Of a stretch of DNA of 64,000 nucleotides, positions 9,546 to 20,542 are shown one piece after another. The stretch is taken from contig NC_052354.1 in the NCBI RefSeq assembly GCF_009727055.1, positions 41,504,877 through 41,568,876 on the forward strand, written 5' to 3'. The position numbers and the translations under genes were made by a program. The stretch comes from Benincasa hispida. Lineage: Eukaryota; Streptophyta; Magnoliopsida; Cucurbitales; Cucurbitaceae. How positions within the stretch are numbered: position 1 is the first letter of the stretch; each line of letters opens with the position of its first letter. The notes beneath the pieces were generated by a model that saw nothing but the letters and a program-made list of their open reading frames with translations, had not been told where the DNA came from and did no database searches.

Positions 9546-10823
9546 AATATCACATCATATGCAATATTTAAACCATAGTCCTTTTCTCCTTTACTTGATA
9601 TAAATCATATTTACATCAAATTTCCTCCAATTAATGTATCTCATACATCATGTCAATTATATCATATATAACTGAACCATTTTAATCATATCATATATAA
9701 TCAAACTCCTTCTTGTCAATTTGAACACTTCAAAGTGATCCAAAAACTGATTCTCAACTTGAATCCATTGAGCTACCAAAGGGGACCTTATGGACCTATA
9801 GATTGAAGCTCCAACGGTATGTGAATAGCTGACTAAACTCTTTAGTCACGAGATCCACTCTCTATTAACTGTCGGACACTCCACTAAAGACTGATAACTT
9901 TACTCTTCTCACCACAGATATATTTCTGTGTCCATCGTATATAACCAGTTAACAGTACGATAACCCTTCACAGATGCTCGTAAGTACAGCTGGGCCAATT
10001 TACCATTTTGCCCCTATAGTTACATCTAACTTCTTAAGTACAAGTGATCCCTCTAATGAATAATAAATCATAGTCCTACTATGAGTGGACACCTCTTAGG
10101 CCATGAGAAGGTATGTGGCTCCACATCGGTCAAGTCTCGGAATCAGCCCTTAAGGGAGCAATCTATCTACTTACCCCTGCTTCAGGGAATGAATGAATTC
10201 CATCTTGTGTAGCTGATTTCCCAGCTCCCCAATTAGACCAATCCCCAATGTAGTAGGTTTGAATTGGCATTCTAGCCACTCGCCCACTCGCACCCATGCA
10301 AATCAAAGGACCGCCCTCAAAGGCAGGAGTTCCTAACTCATTCAAGATTAAGGTCATGTTACCTATGATCATCCTAGTGAAGTGAAGTCTCTGTCATGAA
10401 CGACGTTATATAACGAGACTATACATTTCGTGGTCCAGTCTTATACAAACTCCTTTGTCTAGGACAGCCCTGCTCGCATGTCTCCACATGAATGATCAGG
10501 ATTAGACCATCTATAACATGTCACAACACTTGTAACTATCTACAAAGCGGTTTGCATCTGTAGTGTCACCAGAATAAGGTTTCCCTCCTATATCCATATA
10601 CTACAGACCATTTTGGTTATCATTTAAGGCATGATCCACTTGTATGTCTCCACATAACCAGGGATCTTAGTTTATTGGTTTGTGGTAAAGCAAATAAAAC
10701 ATCTCATGTTTCATAGACAACAGTGAAGAAAATATCTTATATTATTACATCACAAGAGTTTGTTCAATACGGGTGTTTACAAACTACAAGACCCAACGAG
10801 AGTTTAGGGCATTATCCTCAACA
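9546..10823 (-). repeat. reverse copia LTR, 3' part missing
   Basis: It runs from the AT-rich LTR middle to the LTR 5' terminus, which reads CTCAACA on the plus strand at 10823 (TGTTGAG in element orientation). It includes the conserved GGGCCAATTTACC block and the TCTCCACATGAATGATCAGG block. A 69-codon open frame in it (10163-10372) recurs in other LTR copies but is broken in most, so I treat it as LTR sequence, not a gene. Confidence 0.8.
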
Positions 10824-12405
10824 CATAATTCATGTGATGAATGGATTTTTTAATAATGAATGTGGTTTGTTAATGTATGTTTTGGGGATATGATGCTTAG
10901 TTTTATGGCTTATTCATTTACAAATTGGTTTGTAAAGGCCCATATTTTGGGCATAATTATGTGCAATAGTCTGTATTTGAGTGTATGCATGCATTTATAG
11001 CATATTCATGCATCATTTATATTATAATTGTTATAATATATGGTTGAATGAATGTATGGATGTATGCTTTAGTTTGATTCATTACTTTATTATATAATTA
11101 TTATATATGTTAGTAATGAATTGAAATTGCATGAAACATGACACTACCTTAAGTTAATTTATAAATGTTATGATTAACTCATGTATGTCAAGCATGCAAT
11201 GAATATTTTAATTGTTTTAGTTATTTATTATTGTCATAACTAAATGAAATTAGAATTAAAATCAATAATTAAGAGTTGCATGCAAACCTTAGGTTAAAAT
11301 CATCATTTTAAATTGTTTTAAAATATGATTGAGATAAACCTAAAATCGTATTTCTAATAAACTTAGAAATCTTAGTTTAATCTTTTAATCGGTTTAATAG
11401 GATTAAATTGATTCTCAATAAAAGATTAAATATGTAACAAATATATCTATAAGGGATATTTTTTCTAAGGCGGGTTTTGTCTAGGTTGGGGTACTTTAGA
11501 TGACGGAAATGTCGCACCCCTACTTGGAATCCTGCATGGAAAGGTGAATTAGATAGATTTGTTACATGCATGCAAGTTCAATTGAAGTCTATTAAAGAGG
11601 TTAATGGACCTTAATCAAAATTGTTTAACTATCCAAAGACAAGTGTTGTTTTTGGGCAAATTAAATAATCACTTAATTAAAAATCAGTAGCCGGATTTTT
11701 CTAAGTTAATTAACCCTAGGTAAGATGCTCAGTGGGAGAAAAATGGGGTATATGATACTTCATTTCATCCTCTCCACGTTTCTCCCTTAAAGTTCACATC
11801 GTGAGATCTATACTCGGCCTCGAGGCACCATGGGTGTCCTTCTACGGGTGGCATTTATATAGATCAATATCAAGGTAAATGGAGAGAGTGTTTATAGTAA
11901 GTAGGAGTGGGACATGTGATAACACATTCCTTGATCTCTCTCATTAGGTTGAAGTAAAGTTTCATGCATCGCCTCATGGCATCATGGGTGTCCCCCTAAA
12001 GGATGGCAGTTATGCATGACGCTTTATTCAATCTCCAGAAATGGATAAGGTTATGTTAGTTTCATGTCCTAATCGATTTTTCCCTACAGTTGGCTCATTG
12101 GGGGTGAAACTCTAGAACCTAAAATGAGAGGGTTACGCTTACAAGAATTGTTAAGAAAGTTAACAAACTCTAGATCGAACAATGGCGACTGTTAGTTGTA
12201 GTGACAAGGTGTTGTTTTTGTCTAATAGTTGAGAATGTCTCATTTTAGTGAAGGAGCACTTGATCACCCTAAGGTGACTTTTGTCCTGCCTCACTGAAAC
12301 ATCATAGTTATCACTTAAACTATTTTGCTAAAAACTACTCTTAGTAGTTTAATGTAAGTAAACTAATTATAAATAATTTGTATAGTTCAAGAAATTTTTA
12401 TTACA
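10824..12405 (+). mobile_element. untranslated leader of copia element 2
   Basis: This 1.6-kb stretch has no gene and precedes the gag start at 12406. It resembles the sequence downstream of the copia primer-binding site at 45354, with a shared GGGCAT-containing block near 10950 and 45570. The expected forward 5' LTR and primer-binding site are absent: the leader directly follows a reverse LTR. Two imperfect direct repeats (11810-11875 and 11965-12030) both contain CATGGGTGTCC followed by a GGATGGCA/GGTGGCA word. Confidence 0.6.
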
Positions 12406-14730
12406 ATGGCTACTCTAAACTTGCTTGTCGCTGATAAATTAACTGGCGAAAACTTTACATCTTGAAAAAATACGATCAACCCAATTTTGATCATTGATGT
12501 GATGGAACACGAGACATGCGCAGCGGAATAAAGACCTAATTACACTCTAATTGCTTTTAATTTAAAGGAAAATAGCATGCAAAAAGTAGGAAAAACAGTT
12601 AATTAAAATGGACAGCATACAACCTTTAAAGCTCTCGAAAACTGTTTTTCCTCGCTAAATCTCGACCGGAACTCTTTCGAACCATCACTAGAGTTGACCT
12701 ACTATCCTCTGGACTCAGAACTGGATTATGGGACCTGGTGGATGAAGAAACTTGAGAGAGAGAAAAGAGATGGAAAGTAAGATGGAATCTTGGGTTACGT
12801 TTGGGTTTTTTCTTTTTTTCACAAAGTAGTGATTTTTCCAGCCCAAATTTAGAAAACAGTTTTGGAAAAATTGCTAAATTTTTTTCATCCGTAATTGAAA
12901 GCCCATTTTATAGAAAAACCATTCAACATTTGCATGAAATAAATCCATAAAAACCCAACACCTAGAATCCACTATCTAAGTGGGCTTAATGTCTCCACTA
13001 TAAGTCAATACTTAGTCTACTATTTTGTTAGTGGAATTATCCAACAAAAGTTTGGATTTTCTCACTAACTTTAGTCAAAGGGCAAAATAGTCATTTGGTC
13101 AAAGTCAAACTTTGACCAAAAAGTCAACATTTTGAGTTTTTATGATTTTTTTCCGTGTTAGACTAATTTTGACCTCCCGAGCATGAATCCGCATTCATTT
13201 TCTCGAAATTCAAATTACATTTGAATATAAGGTCGGTCAAAGTTTGACTTTTCAAAGTCAAAAGTCAACTCTTTGACTTTTTATATCTTTGACCATTTTC
13301 ATTATTTCCAAGCTTCTGAATATGAACATATTCATATTCTTGATATTTAAATCATATTTAAATATTAAAGCTGTATCTCTAAACTGAGAACCCGACCACT
13401 ATATCAAATATACTTGTCGGTTTCTCTCTCTTCACCTATTTCGAATAATTCGAATTATTCTATCATACTGTTCTAAGTTTTTTCCATATGAGCTAGTAGG
13501 GGAACCTAATGAACCTACAGATCATGGGCTCCAACAATCCGAGTTTAACCAATAAAACTCTTTAACCTAATTAATCAATATTTGTTAACTAATGGGTCAT
13601 TCCATTGAAGTCCCGTAGTTGCACTCCCCTCACTGTAGATATATCTGTGTCTATTTTATATAACCATGATTAGTAAGCTAATCCTTCACAGGTTATTCGT
13701 AATCTCGGCTGGGTCATAAAAATCGTTTTACCTCCAAGACTACATCTTGTTCCTTAAGTTCCACTGATTCTTTAATGAACAATTGGTTTAAGGTCCAACC
13801 TATAAACCGAACCCCTTTCGAGCCAAGGAGAGGGTGGGGCTCTTTGTTCAAGACCTAGATTTAGTACTAAAGGGAACAACCTATCTACTATCCCTATAAC
13901 GGGTAGGAGTGAATTCCATCTTCCACCCTATGTTCCCAGCTATCCACTTGATCTTACCCCTAAAATGGGAGGCTTATTGGGCCAACAATGATGAGTTGCC
14001 CTCACCTATGCAGATCTAAGGATAATTCCGAGTAAACAGGAGTTCATAGTTAGCTCAGGATTAAGATTAAGTTACCTCAATTAACAAAATAGTCAGTTTT
14101 ATACATAAAACGACATTTAGAATGTAAAAAGTAACTATTTCATGGTTTAGTCTTATGCAAACTCATAGCATAGGATGCCCCCCCTCATATATCTCTATAT
14201 GAACGATTCAGGATCACATCGTTTGTACTAACTACAAAGTGGGCCACATCCATAGTGTCCCCAGAACAAGGCGCCCAACCTTATTCATATACTATAGACT
14301 ATTTTGGCTATATATTTTAACTTGATCCACCTTTATGTCACTACATAAAGTTTAAACTACATTAAATAGCCTCAGGACCTTAGTTTATTGTATTTAAGAT
14401 TACGATTTCAATAACAACTTTATCAAAAAACAAAACAGAATATGTTTATTAATTTACAAACTACGAGTTTTAGGACATAAAATCCAACATGATGATCTTC
14501 GATTTGTCCTGATGGAGGATTTTCCTCCCATTCATGCTCCAAATGATCCTTGAAACGTTTGAGAGGCATACAAGCGCTGGACAAGGGCAAACGAAAAGGC
14601 CCAAGCGTATATCTTGGCTAGTCTTGCCAAAGTCTTGGCCAAGAAGCATGAGCCCATGCTCACGTCCCATGAGATCATGGAGTCCCTGAGGGGAATGACA
14701 ACCGTCCACACAGTTTAGGCATGACGCTCT
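12406..14730 (+). pseudogene. copia element 2 gag, split by a solo LTR
   Basis: The start codon at 12406 opens a typical copia gag N-terminus containing LLVADKLTGENF. A stop replaces the conserved Trp right after it (TGG to TGA). The frame runs to 12499, is interrupted by a reverse LTR (12500-14489), and resumes at 14490 with DDLRFVLMEDFPP in the same frame. Two further stops sit near 14555-14565. A recognisable helix-rich gag stretch (AYILASLAKVLAKKHE) follows and ends near 14730. Gag would form the virus-like particle. The C-terminal part before the zinc knuckle is mostly deleted. Confidence 0.85.
12500..14489 (-). mobile_element. solo copia LTR inserted in gag, with 5-bp target duplication
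   Basis: The 1990-bp unit begins TGATGG and ends CCAACA on the plus strand, so it has proper TG..CA ends. It is flanked by the perfect duplication TGATG at 12495-12499 and 14490-14494. It carries the usual LTR blocks in reverse and no coding or primer-binding sequence, so it is a solo LTR. Its terminal sequence (TGTTGGATTTTATGTCC in element orientation) groups it with the LTRs at 22067 and 39798. Confidence 0.92.
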
Positions 14731-15051
14731 GAAATACATCTTCAATGCATGTATAGAAGAAGGGGCATCTGTTTGGGAACATGTTCTCAACATGATGTGG
14801 TGAAGATGAATGGGTCTAGCATTGATGAAGCCAATCATGTTAGCTTTTTTTTTTTTTTTGAATCTTTACCTAAAAGTTTCCTCCACTTTCGTAGTGATGT
14901 TTTTTTTAACAGGATTGGTTACAACTGACCACCTTGCTCAATGAGTTACAGACCTTCCAATCCTTGCATAAAACCAAGAATAAGTAAGGTGAGGCAAATG
15001 TTGCTTCATCTTTTAAGAAATTCCACAGAGGTTTAACCTCTGGAACTAAGT
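14731..15051 (+). mobile_element. degenerate gag remainder of copia element 2
   Basis: The stretch between gag and the zinc-knuckle frame keeps scattered gag words but no open frame. It includes a run of 16 or more T residues near 14845. It is a deletion-scarred part of the same element. Confidence 0.5.
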
Positions 15052-16302
15052 TTGTTCTTTCTTCCTCCGGCACCAAAAAGTGGAAGAAGAAGAAAGGTGG
15101 GAGAGGGGAAAGCTAACCCTGTAGTTGCTGCACAAGGAGGCAGAAGGCTAGTTAAGGCTGCAAAGGAAATTTGTTTTCATTGCAACCAAGATGGGCATTG
15201 GAAGAAGAACTGCCCCAAATACTTGACAAAAAAGAAGAAGGCTAAGCAAGGTAAATATGATTTACTTGTATTGGAAACTTTCTTAGTGGAGAATGATGAT
15301 TCTACTTGGATTATAGTTTCTAGGGCCATTAACCACATTTTTTCTTCATTTCAGGAAATTAGTTCCTGGCGACAACTAGATGCTGGTGAGATGACGATGC
15401 GGGATGGAACTGGGCATGACGTCTTGGCTATGGCAGTGGGAGGTCTCCAGTTGACTTTACAGAAAAAATTTCTTATTTTAGAAAATTTATATGTAGTTTC
15501 TGATTTAAAAAGGGTCATTGTTTCTGTAAAGTGTTTGCTTGAACAAAGTTATGCTATCAACTTCGTTGTTAATAAAGTGTTTATTTCCAAAATTGGTGTT
15601 GATATTTGTTCTAAAAAACTAGACAACAACCTTCATGTGCTAAGACCGTTAGCTACTAAGGCACTCTATAACACTGAAATGTTTAAGACTACGGTAACTC
15701 AACATAAAAGACTTAAAATTTCTCCTAAAGAAAATGTCCAATTTTGGCATCTAAGATTAGGACACATCAATCTCAATAGGATTGAGAGATTGATGAAGAA
15801 TGGACTTCTAAGTGAGTTAGAAGAAAATTCTTTATCTATGTGTGAGTCTTATCTTGAAGGCAAAATGACTAAAAGATCTTTTACTGGAAAATGTCACAAA
15901 ACAAAAGAACCTCTCGAGCTAGTACATTCAGATCTCTATAGTCCAATGAATGTCAAAGCAAGAGGAGGTTATGAATATTTCATCACCTTTACTGATGATT
16001 ATTCTAGATATGGGTATGTTTATTTAATGCAACATAAGTCTAAATCTTTTGAAAAGTTCAAAGAATTCAAGGCTGAAGTAGAAAATGTATTAAACAAAAT
16101 GATTAAAACATTTCGATTTGATCAAGATGGAGAGTTTATGGATTTAATATTCAAGAACTATATGATAGAACATGGAATAAAATCCCAACTCTCAGCACCT
16201 GGTACACCTCAGCAAAATGGTGTATCAAAAAGAAGAAATCGAATCTTGTTGGACATGGTTCGGTCAACGATGAGTTATGCTTCTTTATCTGACTCGTTTT
16301 GA
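15052..16302 (+). pseudogene. copia element 2 nucleocapsid, protease and integrase (416 codons open)
   Basis: This is the longest open stretch in the window. Residues 41-54 form a CCHC zinc knuckle (C41, C44, H49, C54) preceded by a basic segment. The protease active site, DSGA in the family, reads VSRA at residues 89-92, so the catalytic Asp is lost. The integrase zinc finger has H233, H238 and C264, but its last Cys is Tyr267. The integrase core has D294 in VHSDL and D357. The catalytic Glu expected in NGVSERRNR is Lys393. The frame ends with a stop in the DSFWGYA motif (Trp to stop). It looks open by chance of recent decay, not because it still works. Confidence 0.9.
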
Positions 16303-18093
16303 GGTTATGCAGTAGAGACTGTAACATACATCTTGATCTGCGCTACATCCAAGAGTGTTGCTAGAACACCTTTGGAATTATGGAATGGTCGTAAAGCTAG
16401 TTTACATCATTTCAGAATATGGGGTTGCCTACACATGTGCTTGAGGAAAATCCTAAGAAACTGGAACCTCATTCAAAATTGTGCCAAATGTAAGCTACCC
16501 AGAGGTGGTTATTTCTTTGATCCTAAAGAAAACAAAGTGTTTGTTTCGACTTTTCTTGAAGAAGACCATAAGGGAGTATAGGCCCTACAGTAAAATTTAT
16601 TGAATGAACTTTCCAAGGAAACTACTGAATCTACAACAAGTGTTGTTGAAGAACCTAACACCTTAACAGAAGTTATTGAGCTTGGGTCAGTCAAATCCAC
16701 CTTAAGTGTTGAGAGAACCTGAAGCAGTAGGAGGGTTATGAACCCACTTGTCCGTTACATAGGTTTAACTAAAATCCTAGCTATGGTAGTTGATGGAGAT
16801 ATTGAGGATCCATTGTCTTACAAGAAGGCAATGGAGGATGTTGACAAAGATGAGTGGATCAAAGCTATGGATCTTGAAATGGAATCGATGTATTTCAATT
16901 CTTTTTGGGATCGGTCTACCTGATGGGATTAAACCTATAGGTTGCATATGGATCTACAAGAGAAAACAAGGTGTTGACGGGGAGAAGCAAACCTTCAAGG
17001 CTAGTCTGATGGCAAAGGGTTATACCCAGGTTGAAGAAGTTGACTATGAGGAGACTTTCTCACTTGTTTCCATGTTGAAGTCTATCCGGATACTCTTGTC
17101 CATTGCCTCATATTATGACTATGAGAATTGGCAAATGGATGTAAATACTTCTTTTCTGAATGATAATCTTGAGAAGACCATCTATATGGAGCAGCCTGAG
17201 GGATTCATAACCTAAGGTCAAGAGCAAAAGGTTTACAGGCTTAATCTATCCACTTATGGACTGAAGCAAGCTTTTCGTTCTTGGAACTTAAGGTTTGATA
17301 CTGTGATCAAATCTTATGGCTTTGATTAAAATGTTGATGAACCTTGTGTATACAAGAGGATCATTAACAATTCAGTAACTTTCTTAGTGTTATATGTAGA
17401 CGATATCCTACTCATTGGGAATGACGTAGGTCTACTGACTGAAGTTAAGAACTGACTAGTGACCCAATTCCAAATGAAAGATTTGGGAGAAGCTTAGTTT
17501 GTTCTAGGCATTCAAATCTCTAGAGATCGAAAGAATAAAACGCTAGCTCTATCTCAAGCATCATATATTAACAAGATACTTGCCAAGTATTCGATGCAGA
17601 ACTCCAAGAAAGGCTTACTACCTTTCAGGCACGAAGTTACATTGTCTAAGGAACAGTGTTCTAAGACACCTCAACAGGTTAAGGAACTGAGACGGATCCC
17701 CTATGCATCGAATGTAGGCAACCTGATATATGCGATGTTATGTACGAGACCTGAAATCTGCTATGCAATGGAGATAGTTAGTAGATATCAGTCTAATCCA
17801 AGATTTGATCATTGGACCACCATTACGAATATCCTCAAGTATCTATAGAGAACAAAGGACTACATGCTCGTGTATGGTTCTAAGGATCTCATCCTTACTG
17901 GATACACAGACTCTGATTTTCAGACTGATAAGGATTCTATGAAATCCATATTAGGATCAGTGTTCACTCTTAACGGAGAGGCAGTAGTCTGGAAAAGCAC
18001 CAAACAAGGGTGTATTGCTAACTCCATGATGGAAGCCGAGTATATAGCGGCTTGTGGGACACCTAGGGCCCTCACAACCAAGGTGTTTGAGGA
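16303..18093 (+). pseudogene. copia element 2 integrase C-terminus, reverse transcriptase and RNase H
   Basis: The integrase tail continues to about 16590 with TPLELWNGRKAS. Reverse transcriptase spans about 16740-17560, with EWIKAMDLEMESM, the GCIWIYKRK block, and an intact catalytic YVDD loop at 17393-17404. Stops and a frameshift near 16920 break it. RNase H (17850-18080) keeps GYTDSDF and MMEAEYIAACG. At 18060 the sequence jumps to ALTTKVFE, and at 18093 directly into LTR sequence. The RNase H end, polypurine tract and first LTR bases are therefore deleted. Confidence 0.88.
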
Positions 18094-19885
18094 TGCCCTA
18101 AATCTCGTAGGGTTCTATAATTTGTACAAACTTATTATTTATTTAATAAAATATATGATGTTTTATTTCAAAATTAGTTACATTAACCACAAACCAATAA
18201 ACTCACATCCAAGGTTATCTTGTAGCTTAAACATGTATGTAGAGACATACGGGTGGATCATGTTTGAGTGATAACCTAAATGGTATGTAGTAGATGGATA
18301 AGGCTGGGTACCTTATCTTGGTGACACAACGAGTATGGCCCGCTTTGTAGGCATTACAATTGTTGTAAAGTGCAACAAATGATATAATTCTAATCATTCA
18401 TGTGTAGACATGTGAGCGGGGATATTCTATACAAAGAAGTTTGTATAAGACCGAACCACGAAATGTTTAGTCTCATTATATAACGTCGTTCATAATAAAG
18501 GCTTACATTTCACCAGGATGACTATAGGTAACATGATCTGAATTCTGAGTGAGTTATGAACACCTGCCTATGAGGGCAGTCCTTTGATTTGCATGGGTGA
18601 GGGTAGCCAGATCGGTGACTCAATAAGCCTACTATTTTGGGGATTTGTTTGATTGGAGACTTGGGAACACAGCTACACAAGAAGGAATTCACTCATTCCT
18701 CTAGATAAATTGCTCCCTTAAGGGTTGATTCTGGGGCTTGAACAATGTGGTTTCACACTTCTTCTGGCCCGAGAAAGGTTTAGTCATAGTTGAACTATGA
18801 TTTATTGCTCATTAGAGGAATCAATGGTACTTAAGGAGTTAGATATAACTATAAGGGCAAAATGATAATTTTGGTCTAATTGTACTTACGAGCAATTTGT
18901 GAAGGGTCGTAGTACTGTTAATAGGTTATATCTAATGGACATAAAAATATATCTATAATATGAAGAGTGCAGATGTCGATCTTTAATGGAGTGCCCGACA
19001 GTTAACGGATGGTGAATAATTTAATTAAAGAGTTTAATTAATTATTCACGTACCACTGGAGCTTCAAGCTACCTTTTTTCAAGTAAAGTCCATGAGGTCC
19101 CCTTGGTAGCTCAATAGGACTAAATGAGACTCAGTATGTTGATTAATTGAATTGTTCAAATTAATTGTTCAAATTAATTATATATGATATAATTAAGTTA
19201 TTTTAATTATATGTGATATATTACTATAATGTATTTAGTACATTATATCATTTATAGATGAAATACAATATTAAAACTATAGGTTATATGTTATATTATA
19301 TAAATAATATTTTAATACATTATATGATAAGTTAGTTATCATATATATATATATATATATATATTAATTATAATTTAAATAAATTAATTTTATTTTTGAA
19401 ATTAATTTAATTTGAATAAGGGGGAGTTGTAAGTGGGTGGTTTATGGTACTTGGTTATTTGCAGTGTCTTCATCTTCAACCTGCAAGCCAGAAAAGAAAA
19501 AAAACAGTGTGGGAGAAAAGTTCTATGGAAAATATAAGAGAGAAAATACCTCTTACCTTCTCTTATTCTCCTTCCCTCAATCCAAATTCACCAAATCCCA
19601 CTCCTCCTTGATCCTCACCAAAAAATACCAAGGACTCCAACTGGTCGTGTCTAATTGGCCACCTCCCATTCTATACGTGAATTCCAATTCTAGGGATTTC
19701 TTGAAGAAAGTCTTCAAAGGTAAGGTTTCATGAAATCCTAAATTTCCTTTTTGTTGTTGAGCATGTTGTAGTTAATTTTATAAATGCATAATCTGTTTGT
19801 TTATTCTATAAAAAAATTTTCTCTGTAAAAATGGGATTTGGAACGATCCCACTTCCGCTTAAGAGCCCTTCAATAAGATCCTTCA
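18094..19885 (+). repeat. 3' LTR of copia element 2, 5' terminus deleted
   Basis: It starts inside the LTR at GATGCCCTAAATCTCG and has the expected block order. It includes the AT-rich middle with an AT microsatellite at 19340-19364, and it ends at CCTTCA (19885). The 98-codon open frame at 19437-19733 falls in the LTR 3' part, which is not conserved as protein in the other copies. Confidence 0.82.
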
Positions 19886-20305
19886 TGGCCATCCTAATGA
19901 AATGTAAATCTCTTCAAGTAACAGTGTTATTAAGAAAACCTAATCATTTCGCAGTCCAGTCTTATACAAACTCTTTGTATATGATATTCCATTATTTCTA
20001 CTCGCATGTCTCCACATGAACGATCAAAATTATATCATTTGTAACATTTTACAACTATTGTAACAATTACAAAGTGAGTCGTATCCGTAGTGTCACCAGG
20101 ATAAGATATCCAGCCTTATTCATATACTACATATCATTGAAGTTATCACTTAAACATGATCCACTTGTATGTCATCCACATTCATGTTTATGTTACATAA
20201 AATAACCTTAAATCATTCTTTAATTAATTATTGCATATATAAAATAGTTAACTAGTATTTCAAATAACATATAACTACAAGGCTTTGGGGCATACATCTC
20301 AACAA
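19886..20305 (-). repeat. reverse copia LTR 5' part (3' LTR of a reverse element)
   Basis: It runs from the GGCCATCCTAATGAAATG block to CTCAACA at 20305, the LTR 5' terminus on the minus strand. It is directly followed on the right by a polypurine tract, so it is the 3' LTR of a minus-strand element. Confidence 0.75.
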
Positions 20306-20542
20306 TCTCTCACTTGTACTAAAGTCGATGAGACATGTATCATAGGACATCTATACCTAACATGCTCTCTCACTTGTTCTAACCCACTAGAGACATGTTT
20401 TGTAGTCCTAGGCAGTCTAGGAGATCCTCTCACACTTTAGCCTAGAGAATCCTTTTATATAATTCAAATTGTTATGTCAACAAGAACCATCTGGTCACCA
20501 CCAAGATGTTTCTCTCATTTCGATTGTATTCCTAGAACTTGG
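20306..20542 (-). mobile_element. 237-bp internal region of a deleted reverse copia element
   Basis: In element orientation it ends with the polypurine tract ACAAGTGAGAGAT (20318-20306), just before the LTR. It begins directly at the 3' terminus of the LTR at 20543. No coding domain remains. It is a copia element reduced to two LTRs with a tiny centre. Confidence 0.6.

Noticed and set aside
19437..19733. 98-codon frame in the LTR before 19885 as a gene
   Set aside because: The corresponding part of the other LTR copies is not open in the same frame, and the region is LTR by position.
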